Origin: an uncultured Myxococcales bacterium
Lineage (GTDB): Bacteria > Myxococcota_A > UBA9042
Direction: 5' to 3'
Length of the DNA stretch: 64,000 bases
Assembly: GCA_903929795.1 (NCBI GenBank)
Contig: CAIYWC010000185.1
Location: 1-64,000 of the forward strand
The notes under the pieces are model-generated. The model did not search any database. It had not been told where the DNA came from and saw nothing but the letters and a program-made list of their open reading frames with translations. Within the stretch, counting starts at the first letter, position 1; the number at the start of each line of letters is the position of its first letter. Both the position numbers and the translations under genes were made by a program. This document shows, one piece after another, positions 43,045 to 50,681 of the stretch.

Positions 43045-43967
43045 GCTGCCTCCGGCGCGGTCGGCTCGACGGCCAGCCGCAAGAACAGGTCATCGAGCGT
43101 CGGTTGGCGCACGGTGAAACGGCAGTGCGCGAATGTCTCCGAGAACGCCGCAAGCTGGCTCGCTGACAACGGAATCTGCCATTCCTCCAGCACCCGCGCG
43201 GGCTGGTTGCCCGTGCGCGCCTGCGCCCACGCGCGCAGCGCGACTTCATCCACGTCGGCGACGTCCAGCACCGCGACGTGCTCGCCCAGCACCTCGCCCA
43301 GAATCTCCCGCGGCGTCCCGCGCGCCACCGCTTTGCCGCGCGCCAGGACGGTAATCGCGTCGCTGAGCCGCTCCGCCTCGTCCATGTAGTGCGTCGTCAG
43401 CACGATCGCCATGCCCTGCGCCCGCAGCTGCGCCACCAGCCGCCACACGTCCACCCGCGCCGCCGGGTCCAACCCGGTCGTCGGCTCGTCCAAAAACAGC
43501 ACGCGCGGCTGGTGGACAATCGAGCGCGCGATCATCAGCCGCCGCTGAAAGCCGCCCGACAGCTGCCGCGGCGGTTGCTTGGCGAATTCGCGCAGGCCAA
43601 AAGCGTCCAGCAACTCCGCCACGCGGCGATCCAGATCGGCCAGCTTGGGGCGAAAATAGCTGGCGTAGACGCGGAGATTTTGCTCGACGGAAAAATCGTG
43701 ATCCAGCGTGTCGTGCTGCGTGCACACGCCGATCCAGCCTTTGAGCTCGTCGCGGTGCGCGCGCAGCAGCTGGCCGTCGTAGCGGATGTCGCCAGCGTCC
43801 GGCTCGACAAAACCGTAGAGCATTCGCAGTGTTGTCGTCTTGCCCGCGCCGTTGGGGCCCAAAAGTCCCAGCACGCTTCCCGTGCCCAGGTCCAGATCCA
43901 GGCCGTCCACCACGCGCTTGTCGCCAAACGACTTGATCAACCCGCGCGCCACCAAAATCTCAGACAT
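43041..43967 (-). CDS. ABC exporter ATP-binding protein (NodI-like)
   Basis: 308 residues from ATG 43967. Walker A GPNGAGKT at 37-44, signature LSGGFQRR, Walker B VLFLDEPTTGLDP and switch LTTHYMDEAE are all intact. A 60-residue C-terminal extension is of the NodI/DrrA kind. It pairs with the permease directly downstream. Its start overlaps the end of the rlmN gene by 8 nt, so the exporter is made from the rlmN transcript. Confidence 0.93.
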   Translation of the reverse strand: MSEILVARGLIKSFGDKRVVDGLDLDLGTGSVLGLLGPNGAGKTTTLRMLYGFVEPDAGDIRYDGQLLRAHRDELKGWIGVCTQHDTLDHDFSVEQNLRVYASYFRPKLADLDRRVAELLDAFGLREFAKQPPRQLSGGFQRRLMIARSIVHQPRVLFLDEPTTGLDPAARVDVWRLVAQLRAQGMAIVLTTHYMDEAERLSDAITVLARGKAVARGTPREILGEVLGEHVAVLDVADVDEVALRAWAQARTGNQPARVLEEWQIPLSASQLAAFSETFAHCRFTVRQPTLDDLFLRLAVEPTAPEAA

Positions 43968-45075
43968 GCGCCTCCCCGGTTTGCCCACGCGCGCGCCGGT
44001 GTGCGCCCGCCAGCTGCCCGCACGCGCCGCCGACATCGCGACCGTGCGGATACCGCACCATCACCCGCACGCCCGCGTCCAGCAGCTGCTTCTGGAACGC
44101 CCAGACCGCCGCCGGCACCGGGCTCTGCAGCCGCGGATCCGGCCCCGGATTCGCCGGGATCAGGTTCAGCCGCGCCGGCACGCCAGCCAGCCACGCGTGC
44201 AGCAGTTCCGCGTCCGCAGGCGCGTCGTTCAGCCCGGCAAACAACACGTACTCGACCAGCACCGACCGGCCGCGCGGCAGGCTCGCCAGCAGCGCCGACT
44301 TCAGCTCGGCCATCGGCACGCGCTGGTTCACCGGCATCAGCTGGCTGCGCCGCGCGTCGTCCGGTGCGTTCAGGCTCAGCGCCAGGTTTGCCTGCGTGCG
44401 CGCGAAGAATTCCGCAAACTTGTGCGCCACGCCCACGGTGCTGACGGAGATCTTGCGCGCCGACAAGCCGTACGCCCAATCGTGGGTCAGCACGGCGATC
44501 GCGTCGATGACGTTGTCCAGGTTGTCCAGCGGCTCGCCCATGCCCATGAACACGACGTTGCTGATGGCCGGAAGCGCGCCGCGCACGTCGTTCCAGATGC
44601 GGTTGGCGCGGCGAAATTGCCCAACAATCTCATCGGCGCCGAGGTTGCGGACCAGGCCGAGGCGACCGGTTTCGCAAAATGCGCAGCGGCGGCCGCAGCC
44701 GACTTGGCTGGAGACGCAAAGCGTGACGCGCTGACCGTTGTCGGCCAAGATGACGACGCCCTCGATGACCAGCCCGTCGTGTGTTTGCCAAAGAATACGC
44801 CGGGTTTTGTCCGCAGCGACAACGGATTCCACCTGCGTCAGCGGCCGCGCCTCGGCCAGGAGCGGCGCCACATGCCGCGCCTGGATCGGCGGGACCCGCG
44901 CCAGCGCGGCCTCGGCGTCGAGATTGTCGCGAAAGTAGGCATTCAGCAAGACTTTTGCCGCATCGCGGGCTTGCATCGGCCGCAGCCCGGACACCTGCAG
45001 CGCGGCGACCAGCGCGTCCGGCCGCCAGGCGCCGACGGGCAAGGGCAAGGCAGGGTTGGTCGGCGGAGTGGGCAT
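43960..45075 (-). CDS. rlmN: RlmN-type radical SAM methyltransferase
   Basis: 371 residues from ATG 45075. The radical SAM cluster motif CxxxCxxC is at Cys127, Cys131 and Cys134 (GCGRRCAFC). Other family marks are VVFMGMGEPLDNL, KISVSTVG, LALSLNAP and a C-terminal Cys in DVGGACGQLA. RlmN methylates C2 of adenine 2503 in 23S rRNA and A37 of some tRNAs. A Cfr-like resistance activity cannot be excluded, and the overlap with an exporter operon makes that worth asking. The protein is slightly shorter at the N-terminus than E. coli RlmN. Confidence 0.88.
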   Translation of the reverse strand: MPTPPTNPALPLPVGAWRPDALVAALQVSGLRPMQARDAAKVLLNAYFRDNLDAEAALARVPPIQARHVAPLLAEARPLTQVESVVAADKTRRILWQTHDGLVIEGVVILADNGQRVTLCVSSQVGCGRRCAFCETGRLGLVRNLGADEIVGQFRRANRIWNDVRGALPAISNVVFMGMGEPLDNLDNVIDAIAVLTHDWAYGLSARKISVSTVGVAHKFAEFFARTQANLALSLNAPDDARRSQLMPVNQRVPMAELKSALLASLPRGRSVLVEYVLFAGLNDAPADAELLHAWLAGVPARLNLIPANPGPDPRLQSPVPAAVWAFQKQLLDAGVRVMVRYPHGRDVGGACGQLAGAHRRARGQTGEAHV

Positions 45076-45183
45076 GGCGCGCGGCAGTTTGCGGGCAACC
45101 GCGCACGGGCGCAAGCGCGCGGTCCTTGGCACGTGACCGCCTGGGCTGCTACCCTACGCCCCGGGGATTATCCAAGAGGTTTC

Positions 45184-45777
45184 ATGCGCCATTCGTTGTC
45201 CATCCTCGCGGCACTCGCCGCGCTCGGCTGTCAGGAGGCCAAACCGGCTGCGCCCGCCGCCGCCAAGCCGGTTGCCGCCCCTGTTTGTCAGGGCGCCGGG
45301 TGCGCACCGGGCGACCCGCTCGCGCCGTTGCCTGCCGCCGCCACCAGCGCCGCCGCGCTCGTCCTCGCCGGCACGACCTACGGCGCTGGCGTCACGCTGA
45401 AAGACAGCACAGCCGTCAGCCAAATCCTTGCAAATCCAGAGGCTTGGGCGGGCAAGCGCGTGCGCGTCGAGGGCCAAGTCGCGGACGTCTGCCAGATGGC
45501 GGGCTGCTGGATGGAAGTCGCCGGCGATCAGCCGGGCAAGAAGCTGAAATTCAAAGTCACCGACGGCGCCATCGTTTTCCCCAAGGATTCCGCGGGCAAG
45601 CATGCCATCGCGGAAGGCACAGTGCGGCTGATTCCGCTGTCGCTGGAGCAGACGCGCAAGGTCAAGCAGCACGAAGCGGACGAGCAGGGCAAGCCATTTG
45701 ACCCGAATTCCGTGACCGCGCCGGAGACGCTGGTGCGGCTGGACGGCATCGGCGCCGTGCTGAACGACAAAAAGTAG
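45184..45777 (+). CDS. DUF4920 lipoprotein
   Basis: 197 residues; signal peptide with lipobox (LGC, Cys16) and an Ala/Pro linker with two cysteines. Residues 65-195 match DUF4920: VRVEGQVADVCQMAGCWMEV, with the CxxxGCW motif, then GAIVFPKDSAGKHAIAEG. The domain is an OB-like fold found in exported proteins; the Cys pair could bind metal or heme. It starts an operon with HAAO (gap 10 bp) and is divergent from rlmN. Confidence 0.82.
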   Translation: MRHSLSILAALAALGCQEAKPAAPAAAKPVAAPVCQGAGCAPGDPLAPLPAAATSAAALVLAGTTYGAGVTLKDSTAVSQILANPEAWAGKRVRVEGQVADVCQMAGCWMEVAGDQPGKKLKFKVTDGAIVFPKDSAGKHAIAEGTVRLIPLSLEQTRKVKQHEADEQGKPFDPNSVTAPETLVRLDGIGAVLNDKK

Positions 45778-45787
45778 GAGCTTGCCG

Positions 45788-46324
45788 ATGCCGACCATTC
45801 CACAAGGGCAGGGGCCGCTGGACTTCGCCAATTGGCTCGCGGAAAATCGCCACTTGCTGCAACCGCCCGTGGGCAATCAGCAAATTTGGCCCAACCGCGA
45901 ATTCATGGTGACCGTCGTCGGTGGGCCAAACGCGCGGACGGACTACCACATCAACGCCGGCGAGGAGTTTTTTTGGCAGCTGGAAGGCGACATGACGCTG
46001 CGGATCCTGGAGGACGGCGTGCCGCGCGACGTGCCTATCGCCGCCGGGTCCATGTTCTTGCTGCCCGGCAACGTGCCGCATTCGCCGCAGCGGCCGGCGG
46101 GCACGGTCGGGCTGGTCATCGAGCGCAAACGCCTCCCGCACGAACTGGACGGCTTCCTGTGGATCTGCGACGCGTGCGGCGCCAAGCTGTACGAGGAATT
46201 CCTGGCGCTTGGCGACATTGTCGCTGACTTGCCGCCGGTTTTTGAGCGCTACTGGTCGGACGCGCGCCACACAACCTGCCGCGCCTGCGGGCACACCCAC
46301 AGCCGGCCGGCGCGGCCCGCGTGA
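45788..46324 (+). CDS. nbaC: 3-Hydroxyanthranilate 3,4-dioxygenase
   Basis: 178 residues from ATG 45788 with AGGAG 9 nt upstream. Single-domain bacterial HAAO: iron ligands in DYHINAGEEFFWQLEGD and a third His in LPGNVPHSPQRP. A C-terminal rubredoxin-like iron site has two CxxC pairs (CDACG, CRACG). It opens the ring of 3-hydroxyanthranilate to 2-amino-3-carboxymuconate semialdehyde in the kynurenine route of tryptophan breakdown. The next gene encodes the enzyme that uses this product. Confidence 0.94.
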   Translation: MPTIPQGQGPLDFANWLAENRHLLQPPVGNQQIWPNREFMVTVVGGPNARTDYHINAGEEFFWQLEGDMTLRILEDGVPRDVPIAAGSMFLLPGNVPHSPQRPAGTVGLVIERKRLPHELDGFLWICDACGAKLYEEFLALGDIVADLPPVFERYWSDARHTTCRACGHTHSRPARPA

Positions 46325-47343
46325 TGGTCAAAATCGACGTCCACACCCACATTTTGCCGCCGCACCTGCCGCGCTGGGCGGAGCAATTCGGCTACGGCGG
46401 GTTCATCACGCTGGACCACCACGCGCCGTGCCGGGCGCGGATGTTGAAGGATGACGGCGCGCTCTTTCGCGCAATCGAGGCCAACGCCTGGGATCCCGAG
46501 ACGCGGCTGCGCGAATGCGACGCGGTGGGCGTGCAAGTCCAGGTGCTCTCGACGGTTCCGGTGCTTTTTGCCTACCACGCGCAGCCTCAACATGGCCTGG
46601 ACGTCGCGCGGTTCCTGAACGACCACATGGCCGGCGTTTGCCAGCAGCATCCGGCGCGATTTCAAGGGCTTGGTACGTTGCCGCTGCAGGCGCCGGAGCT
46701 GGCGGTGCGCGAGCTGGAGCGCTGCGTGCTGGAGCTGGGCCTGCGCGGCGTGCAGGTCGGCAGCCACGTGCGCGGCGTGAACCTGGACGATGCGCGGTTG
46801 CGGCCGGTCTGGCAGCGCGCGGCGGAGCTGGGCGCCGCGGTGTTCGTGCATCCTTGGGAAATGATGGGCCAAGAGACGATGCCGCGGCACTGGCTACCGT
46901 GGCTGGTCGGGATGCCGGCGGAGTCGTCGCGCGCGCTGTGCTCGGTCATCATGGGCGGTTTGCTGCAGGATTTCCCCAGCTTGCGGATGTGTTTCGCCCA
47001 TGGCGGCGGCAGCTTTCCCGGGACGCTGGGGCGCATCGACCATGGCTGGCACGCGCGGCCGGACCTGTGCGCGACGCATATCGCCGAGCCGCCCTCGCAT
47101 TTTGCCTCGCGCGTGTGGGTGGACGCGCTTGTGCACGACGCGCGCGCGCTGGCGCTGGCGCTGGACGTTTTTGGCGCGGACAAGTTGTTGGTCGGCAGCG
47201 ATTATCCGTTTCCGCTGGGCGAAGCGCAGCCAGGCGCGCTGGTTGCGCAGACCGTCGCGGATCCGGCTGTCCGCCAGCGCGTCTTCTGGGACAACGCATG
47301 GACCTGGCTGGGCATGGCGCCGCCGCAAATCGCCGCGCCGTGA
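46324..47343 (+). CDS. nbaD: Aminocarboxymuconate-semialdehyde decarboxylase (ACMSD)
   Basis: 339 residues. The ATG at 46324 overlaps the HAAO stop by one base (TGATG), so they are coupled. Amidohydrolase fold with zinc site DVHTHILPP at the start, His in VFVHPWEMMG, CFAHGGGSFP and the Asp in VGSDYPFPLGE. It decarboxylates 2-amino-3-carboxymuconate semialdehyde and diverts the path from quinolinate/NAD towards full degradation. No kynureninase or kynurenine monooxygenase is nearby, so the upstream steps must be encoded elsewhere. Confidence 0.92.
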   Translation: MVKIDVHTHILPPHLPRWAEQFGYGGFITLDHHAPCRARMLKDDGALFRAIEANAWDPETRLRECDAVGVQVQVLSTVPVLFAYHAQPQHGLDVARFLNDHMAGVCQQHPARFQGLGTLPLQAPELAVRELERCVLELGLRGVQVGSHVRGVNLDDARLRPVWQRAAELGAAVFVHPWEMMGQETMPRHWLPWLVGMPAESSRALCSVIMGGLLQDFPSLRMCFAHGGGSFPGTLGRIDHGWHARPDLCATHIAEPPSHFASRVWVDALVHDARALALALDVFGADKLLVGSDYPFPLGEAQPGALVAQTVADPAVRQRVFWDNAWTWLGMAPPQIAAP

Positions 47344-47394
47344 GTGGCCGCCGGCCGCTGGCGTGCTAGCTTGGCAATCTCGGAGAAAAATTCA

Positions 47395-48120
47395 ATGACC
47401 ACGCCCATTTGGCAGCTCGAAATTCGCGTCAACGACCTGCAACGCGCCAGCGCTTTCTACCGCGCCGTCTTCGCCTGGGACATCACGCCGGTCGCGGACA
47501 ACTATGCAATGGTGGACACGGGCAAGCCGCCGATCGGCGCGCTCTGGGCGATCGGCGATTCGGGCATGCCGCTGGGCATTTGCCATTATTTGCGCTCCAA
47601 AAACTGCGCCGCGGACGCGCGCAAGGCCGTCAAGCTCGGCGGGCGCGTGACGGTGGAGCACACGGTCGTGGAAAGTGTGGGCGCCTGGACGGACACACTG
47701 GACCCGTGGAACAACGAGGTTGCGTTCTGGCAGCCGGACACGGACGACGTGCCGGTGCTGACCGGGCCCACGAAAAATCCCTTGGGTCTCGTGGAGTTCG
47801 GCACCAGCGATCTGGAGGCGGCGATGGCGTACTACCACGCCCTCGCTGGCTGGAAATTCACCCGCGTGCCGGGCGCGACCGAGTATGCGCTGTGCACGCA
47901 GACCCAGCCTCCGGTGGCGCTTGTTGGCGGCGTGGCGGGTGCGCAGCGGCGCGGCATCACGGATTACGTGCAGGTCGCGGATATTGCGGTGACTGCGGCG
48001 GCGGTGGCAGCGCACGGCGGCGCGGTGCTGGACAAGCCGCACCACCTCGGCGACGGCAGCCTGATGACGATCATCGTCGACCCCGACGGCAACCAGCTGG
48101 CCATCATCCAGAAGTCATAA
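47395..48120 (+). CDS. VOC-superfamily (glyoxalase-like) protein, two domains
   Basis: 241 residues from ATG 47395 (GGAGAAA upstream). Two vicinal-oxygen-chelate halves: the first starts IWQLEIRVNDLQRASAFYRA, and the second starts GLVEFGTSDLEAAMAYYHALAG and ends DPDGNQLAIIQ. Metal-ligand positions are only partly conserved. It resembles antibiotic-protein-like or CFP-30B-type VOC proteins. Following nbaC-nbaD in the same direction (gap 51 bp), it may help in aromatic breakdown, but this is only positional. Confidence 0.85.
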   Translation: MTTPIWQLEIRVNDLQRASAFYRAVFAWDITPVADNYAMVDTGKPPIGALWAIGDSGMPLGICHYLRSKNCAADARKAVKLGGRVTVEHTVVESVGAWTDTLDPWNNEVAFWQPDTDDVPVLTGPTKNPLGLVEFGTSDLEAAMAYYHALAGWKFTRVPGATEYALCTQTQPPVALVGGVAGAQRRGITDYVQVADIAVTAAAVAAHGGAVLDKPHHLGDGSLMTIIVDPDGNQLAIIQKS

Positions 48121-48130
48121 TCTTGCGAAA

Positions 48131-49192
48131 TTACAAGCCAAACCAATGGGCAACGGCGGCCCAGCCGCTGCCGAGCGTCGCCGCGACTTGCGCCACATGG
48201 GCGGCCGACGCGCGGGCTGCTGCGGCGGCGATCGCGCCGCCCATCTTCAGCGCATCGCCGATGTCCAGTTCGACCGATCCGCCCAGCGATGTGCCGACGC
48301 CAAGCGCGACGGCGGCGTGGGCAGATAGAGTCAACTTTCCGTGATCATAGCTGATTTCGCCGTCGAGTGACGCGCCAATGCCCGCCTGCGCGGCTGCCGT
48401 GACCTTGCCAGCGACCGGGCCGACATGGCCGTGCACTTCGCCTGATGCTTCGGCGCCGGCGAAGCCGCCAATCTGACCCTTGGCGCCGACAAATTCCTTG
48501 GTGATTGCGACTTTGCCGCCCGCGCCGATGCGCGCGCCCGCGAAGCCCCTGGCCTTGGCGCCGATGCCCGCGGTTTGGCCAAACACGGCCGCGCTCGTGG
48601 CGTCCGCGCTGCCGCTGGCGGCAATCCCGGTCTGGGCTGCCGCGTGGCCGCTGACTTCCGCGCCGTCGCTGCCGATCTTGTATTTGCCCTTGGCGGCGGC
48701 CTCCGCGCCGGCGTGGATGGCGCCCGCGATCGCCGCTTCGCCCAGCTTGCCCTTGGCCTTGGCCTCGCCGCCCATGCCCACGCGCGCGCCCAAGCCTGCC
48801 GTCGCCGAGCCGCTGGCGATCTCCGCCTTGGTCTTGCCGATCGTCCCGTCTTTTTCGCGTTCGCGCACAAGCTTGGGCTTGAATTCGTTCTCCGCGCTGC
48901 CGCCCGCCCACGTTTGCGCGTAGGCGCCGTGGCCCAGATCCGCCTTGTTCGCGTGCGCCAGCATCTCCTTGGACGGCTCGACCCCCGCGACTTTCGCCAG
49001 TTTGGGCTTGGCGGCCAGCTTGGCGCCCGCATAGCCGTTCGCGTTGGCGGGTTGCAACAGCGCCGCGCCGTCCTTGTAATTCGCGCGCTGCACCTGCTCC
49101 ACAAGCGGCGCCGCACCCATCGCGGGCGCCGGGGCATCGGTCCGACCCGTCGCGGTCGCTGTCGGCGTGTCTTTCTTCTGCAGCAGCGGCAT
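48131..49192 (-). CDS. Unknown Gly/Ala/Lys-rich repetitive protein
   Basis: 353 residues from ATG 49192; a longer frame upstream lacks a start signal. The N-terminus (MPLLQKKDTP) has no export signal. Residues about 60-110 look globular (HANKADLGHGAYAQTWAGGS, then FKPKLVREREKDG). From 120 on it is a two-residue alternation of Ala/Gly with Lys, Ser or Thr, such as AKARGFAGARIGAGGK, which would form a repetitive beta structure. The last 40 residues are alanine-rich helices. Similar Ala/Gly alternation is seen in putative toxins or cargo of contractile injection systems, but this is a loose resemblance. No partner genes are nearby. Confidence 0.6.
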   Translation of the reverse strand: MPLLQKKDTPTATATGRTDAPAPAMGAAPLVEQVQRANYKDGAALLQPANANGYAGAKLAAKPKLAKVAGVEPSKEMLAHANKADLGHGAYAQTWAGGSAENEFKPKLVREREKDGTIGKTKAEIASGSATAGLGARVGMGGEAKAKGKLGEAAIAGAIHAGAEAAAKGKYKIGSDGAEVSGHAAAQTGIAASGSADATSAAVFGQTAGIGAKARGFAGARIGAGGKVAITKEFVGAKGQIGGFAGAEASGEVHGHVGPVAGKVTAAAQAGIGASLDGEISYDHGKLTLSAHAAVALGVGTSLGGSVELDIGDALKMGGAIAAAAARASAAHVAQVAATLGSGWAAVAHWFGL

Positions 49193-49402
49193 GAATCCGA
49201 CCCGTCGTGAAACCGGGCCCAGCGTCGCGGTTTGCTGCCGAACCGTCAAGCGCAGCGGTTGCCCGCTGGGGTCTTGACACCCTACCGGCACGCGCGGTGG
49301 CTGCCGGCGCGACACCAAACCGTTGCGCTGCGGCTCGCGCATTTCCGGGCGATTCGGCTATTCTCCGCGCCCCGCGGGCGCCTGCCTGCGCGTGGAGTCC
49401 CC

Positions 49403-50563
49403 GTGCCGCCTCTCGCCCGCCGCTTTGCTGGTCCGCTGCCCGACACGGACGCGCTCGCTCGCGACATCGACGCCCTGCGCAAGGAGCTGGATGTCCTGCG
49501 CGGTCCCGCCGACCTTCGCCAGCTGCGGCGGCTGTCCACCTTGGCGTGGCTGCTGCTGCTCGCGGGCGTCGCCGGTTCGCTGTGGGGCCTCAATCCGATC
49601 TCGCCGATCCTGATGGCGCTCGCCGCGTCCTCGCGCTGGATGATTGTCGCGCACCACACCTGCCACGGGGCGCTGGACGGCGTCCCGGGTGTGCCGCCGC
49701 ACTGGACGTCCCAGGGCTTTGCCCAGGGCGCGCGGCGCTGGCTGCAGTGGCCGGATTGGATCGAGGCGGCGGCGTGGAAGCGCGAGCACAATTTACTGCA
49801 CCATGGCTACACCAACGAGGGCCCGGATCCGGACGTCGTCGAGTCCCAGATGCGCTGGCTGCGCGAAACGTCGCTGCCGGTGCCGCTGCGGTACGTGGTC
49901 GCTTTCGCTCTGGCGGCGACCTGGCGCTGGCTGTACTACGCGCCGAACACGACCGCATGCCTGGTCGACGCGCGGCGGATGCGCGAGGACGCCGTGCCGC
50001 TGGCGGATTCGATCGCGTCGCTGCGGTCCTGGAGCCCGCTGACGCCCGTGGGCCAGCGGCTGTGGCTGCGCTCCTGGCTGCCCTACGCGGCGTTCCAGTT
50101 CGGCCTGCTGCCGGCGCTGCTGTTGCCGTGGGGCGTGCACGCGTGGGCGATCGGCCTGGCGCACGCCGCGATCGCGGACGTGCTGACCAACCTGCAGACG
50201 TTTGTCGTTATCGTGCCCAACCACGCCGGCGAGGACTTGGTGCGCTGGACCGATCGCGGCCGCGGCAAGGGTACGTGGTACCTGCGGCAAATTCTCGGGA
50301 GTTGCAATTACCGCACCGGCAAGCCGCTGGGCGATTGGCTGCAGGGCTTTTTGAATTACCAGATCGAGCATCACGTTTGGCCCGATCTGACACCGCGCCA
50401 ATATGTCGCCGCGGCCCCGCGCCTGCGCGCGATCTGTGCCCAGCACGGCATTCCGTATGTCCAGGAGAGCGTCTGGCAGCGCCTGCGCAAGATGCTGCGG
50501 ATCATGACGGGCCAGGCGACCATGCTCGCGCCGCCGCCCGCAGGGGCGCTGACGGAGAAGTGA
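49403..50563 (+). CDS. Membrane fatty-acid desaturase
   Basis: 386 residues from GTG 49403 (TGGAG upstream; the longer frame has no ribosome site). Three histidine boxes hold the di-iron centre: HHTCH near residue 90, HNLLHH near 135, and IEHHVWPD near 330. Two or more hydrophobic helix pairs lie between them. This is the front-end/fatty-acid desaturase superfamily of the inner membrane. The exact substrate (acyl-lipid, sphingolipid or other) cannot be told. No ferredoxin or cytochrome b5 domain is fused. Confidence 0.85.
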   Translation: MPPLARRFAGPLPDTDALARDIDALRKELDVLRGPADLRQLRRLSTLAWLLLLAGVAGSLWGLNPISPILMALAASSRWMIVAHHTCHGALDGVPGVPPHWTSQGFAQGARRWLQWPDWIEAAAWKREHNLLHHGYTNEGPDPDVVESQMRWLRETSLPVPLRYVVAFALAATWRWLYYAPNTTACLVDARRMREDAVPLADSIASLRSWSPLTPVGQRLWLRSWLPYAAFQFGLLPALLLPWGVHAWAIGLAHAAIADVLTNLQTFVVIVPNHAGEDLVRWTDRGRGKGTWYLRQILGSCNYRTGKPLGDWLQGFLNYQIEHHVWPDLTPRQYVAAAPRLRAICAQHGIPYVQESVWQRLRKMLRIMTGQATMLAPPPAGALTEK

Positions 50564-50681
50564 CGCCGCCATCGGCACAAAACAATTTTGCGAAAAAAAG
50601 TGAAGACGGCGCATCTTGCCCGGCAGGCGCATTGGCTTGGCCCGGCACACTTGCCATTATCCGGCCCGGGCTGGGGGAAGT

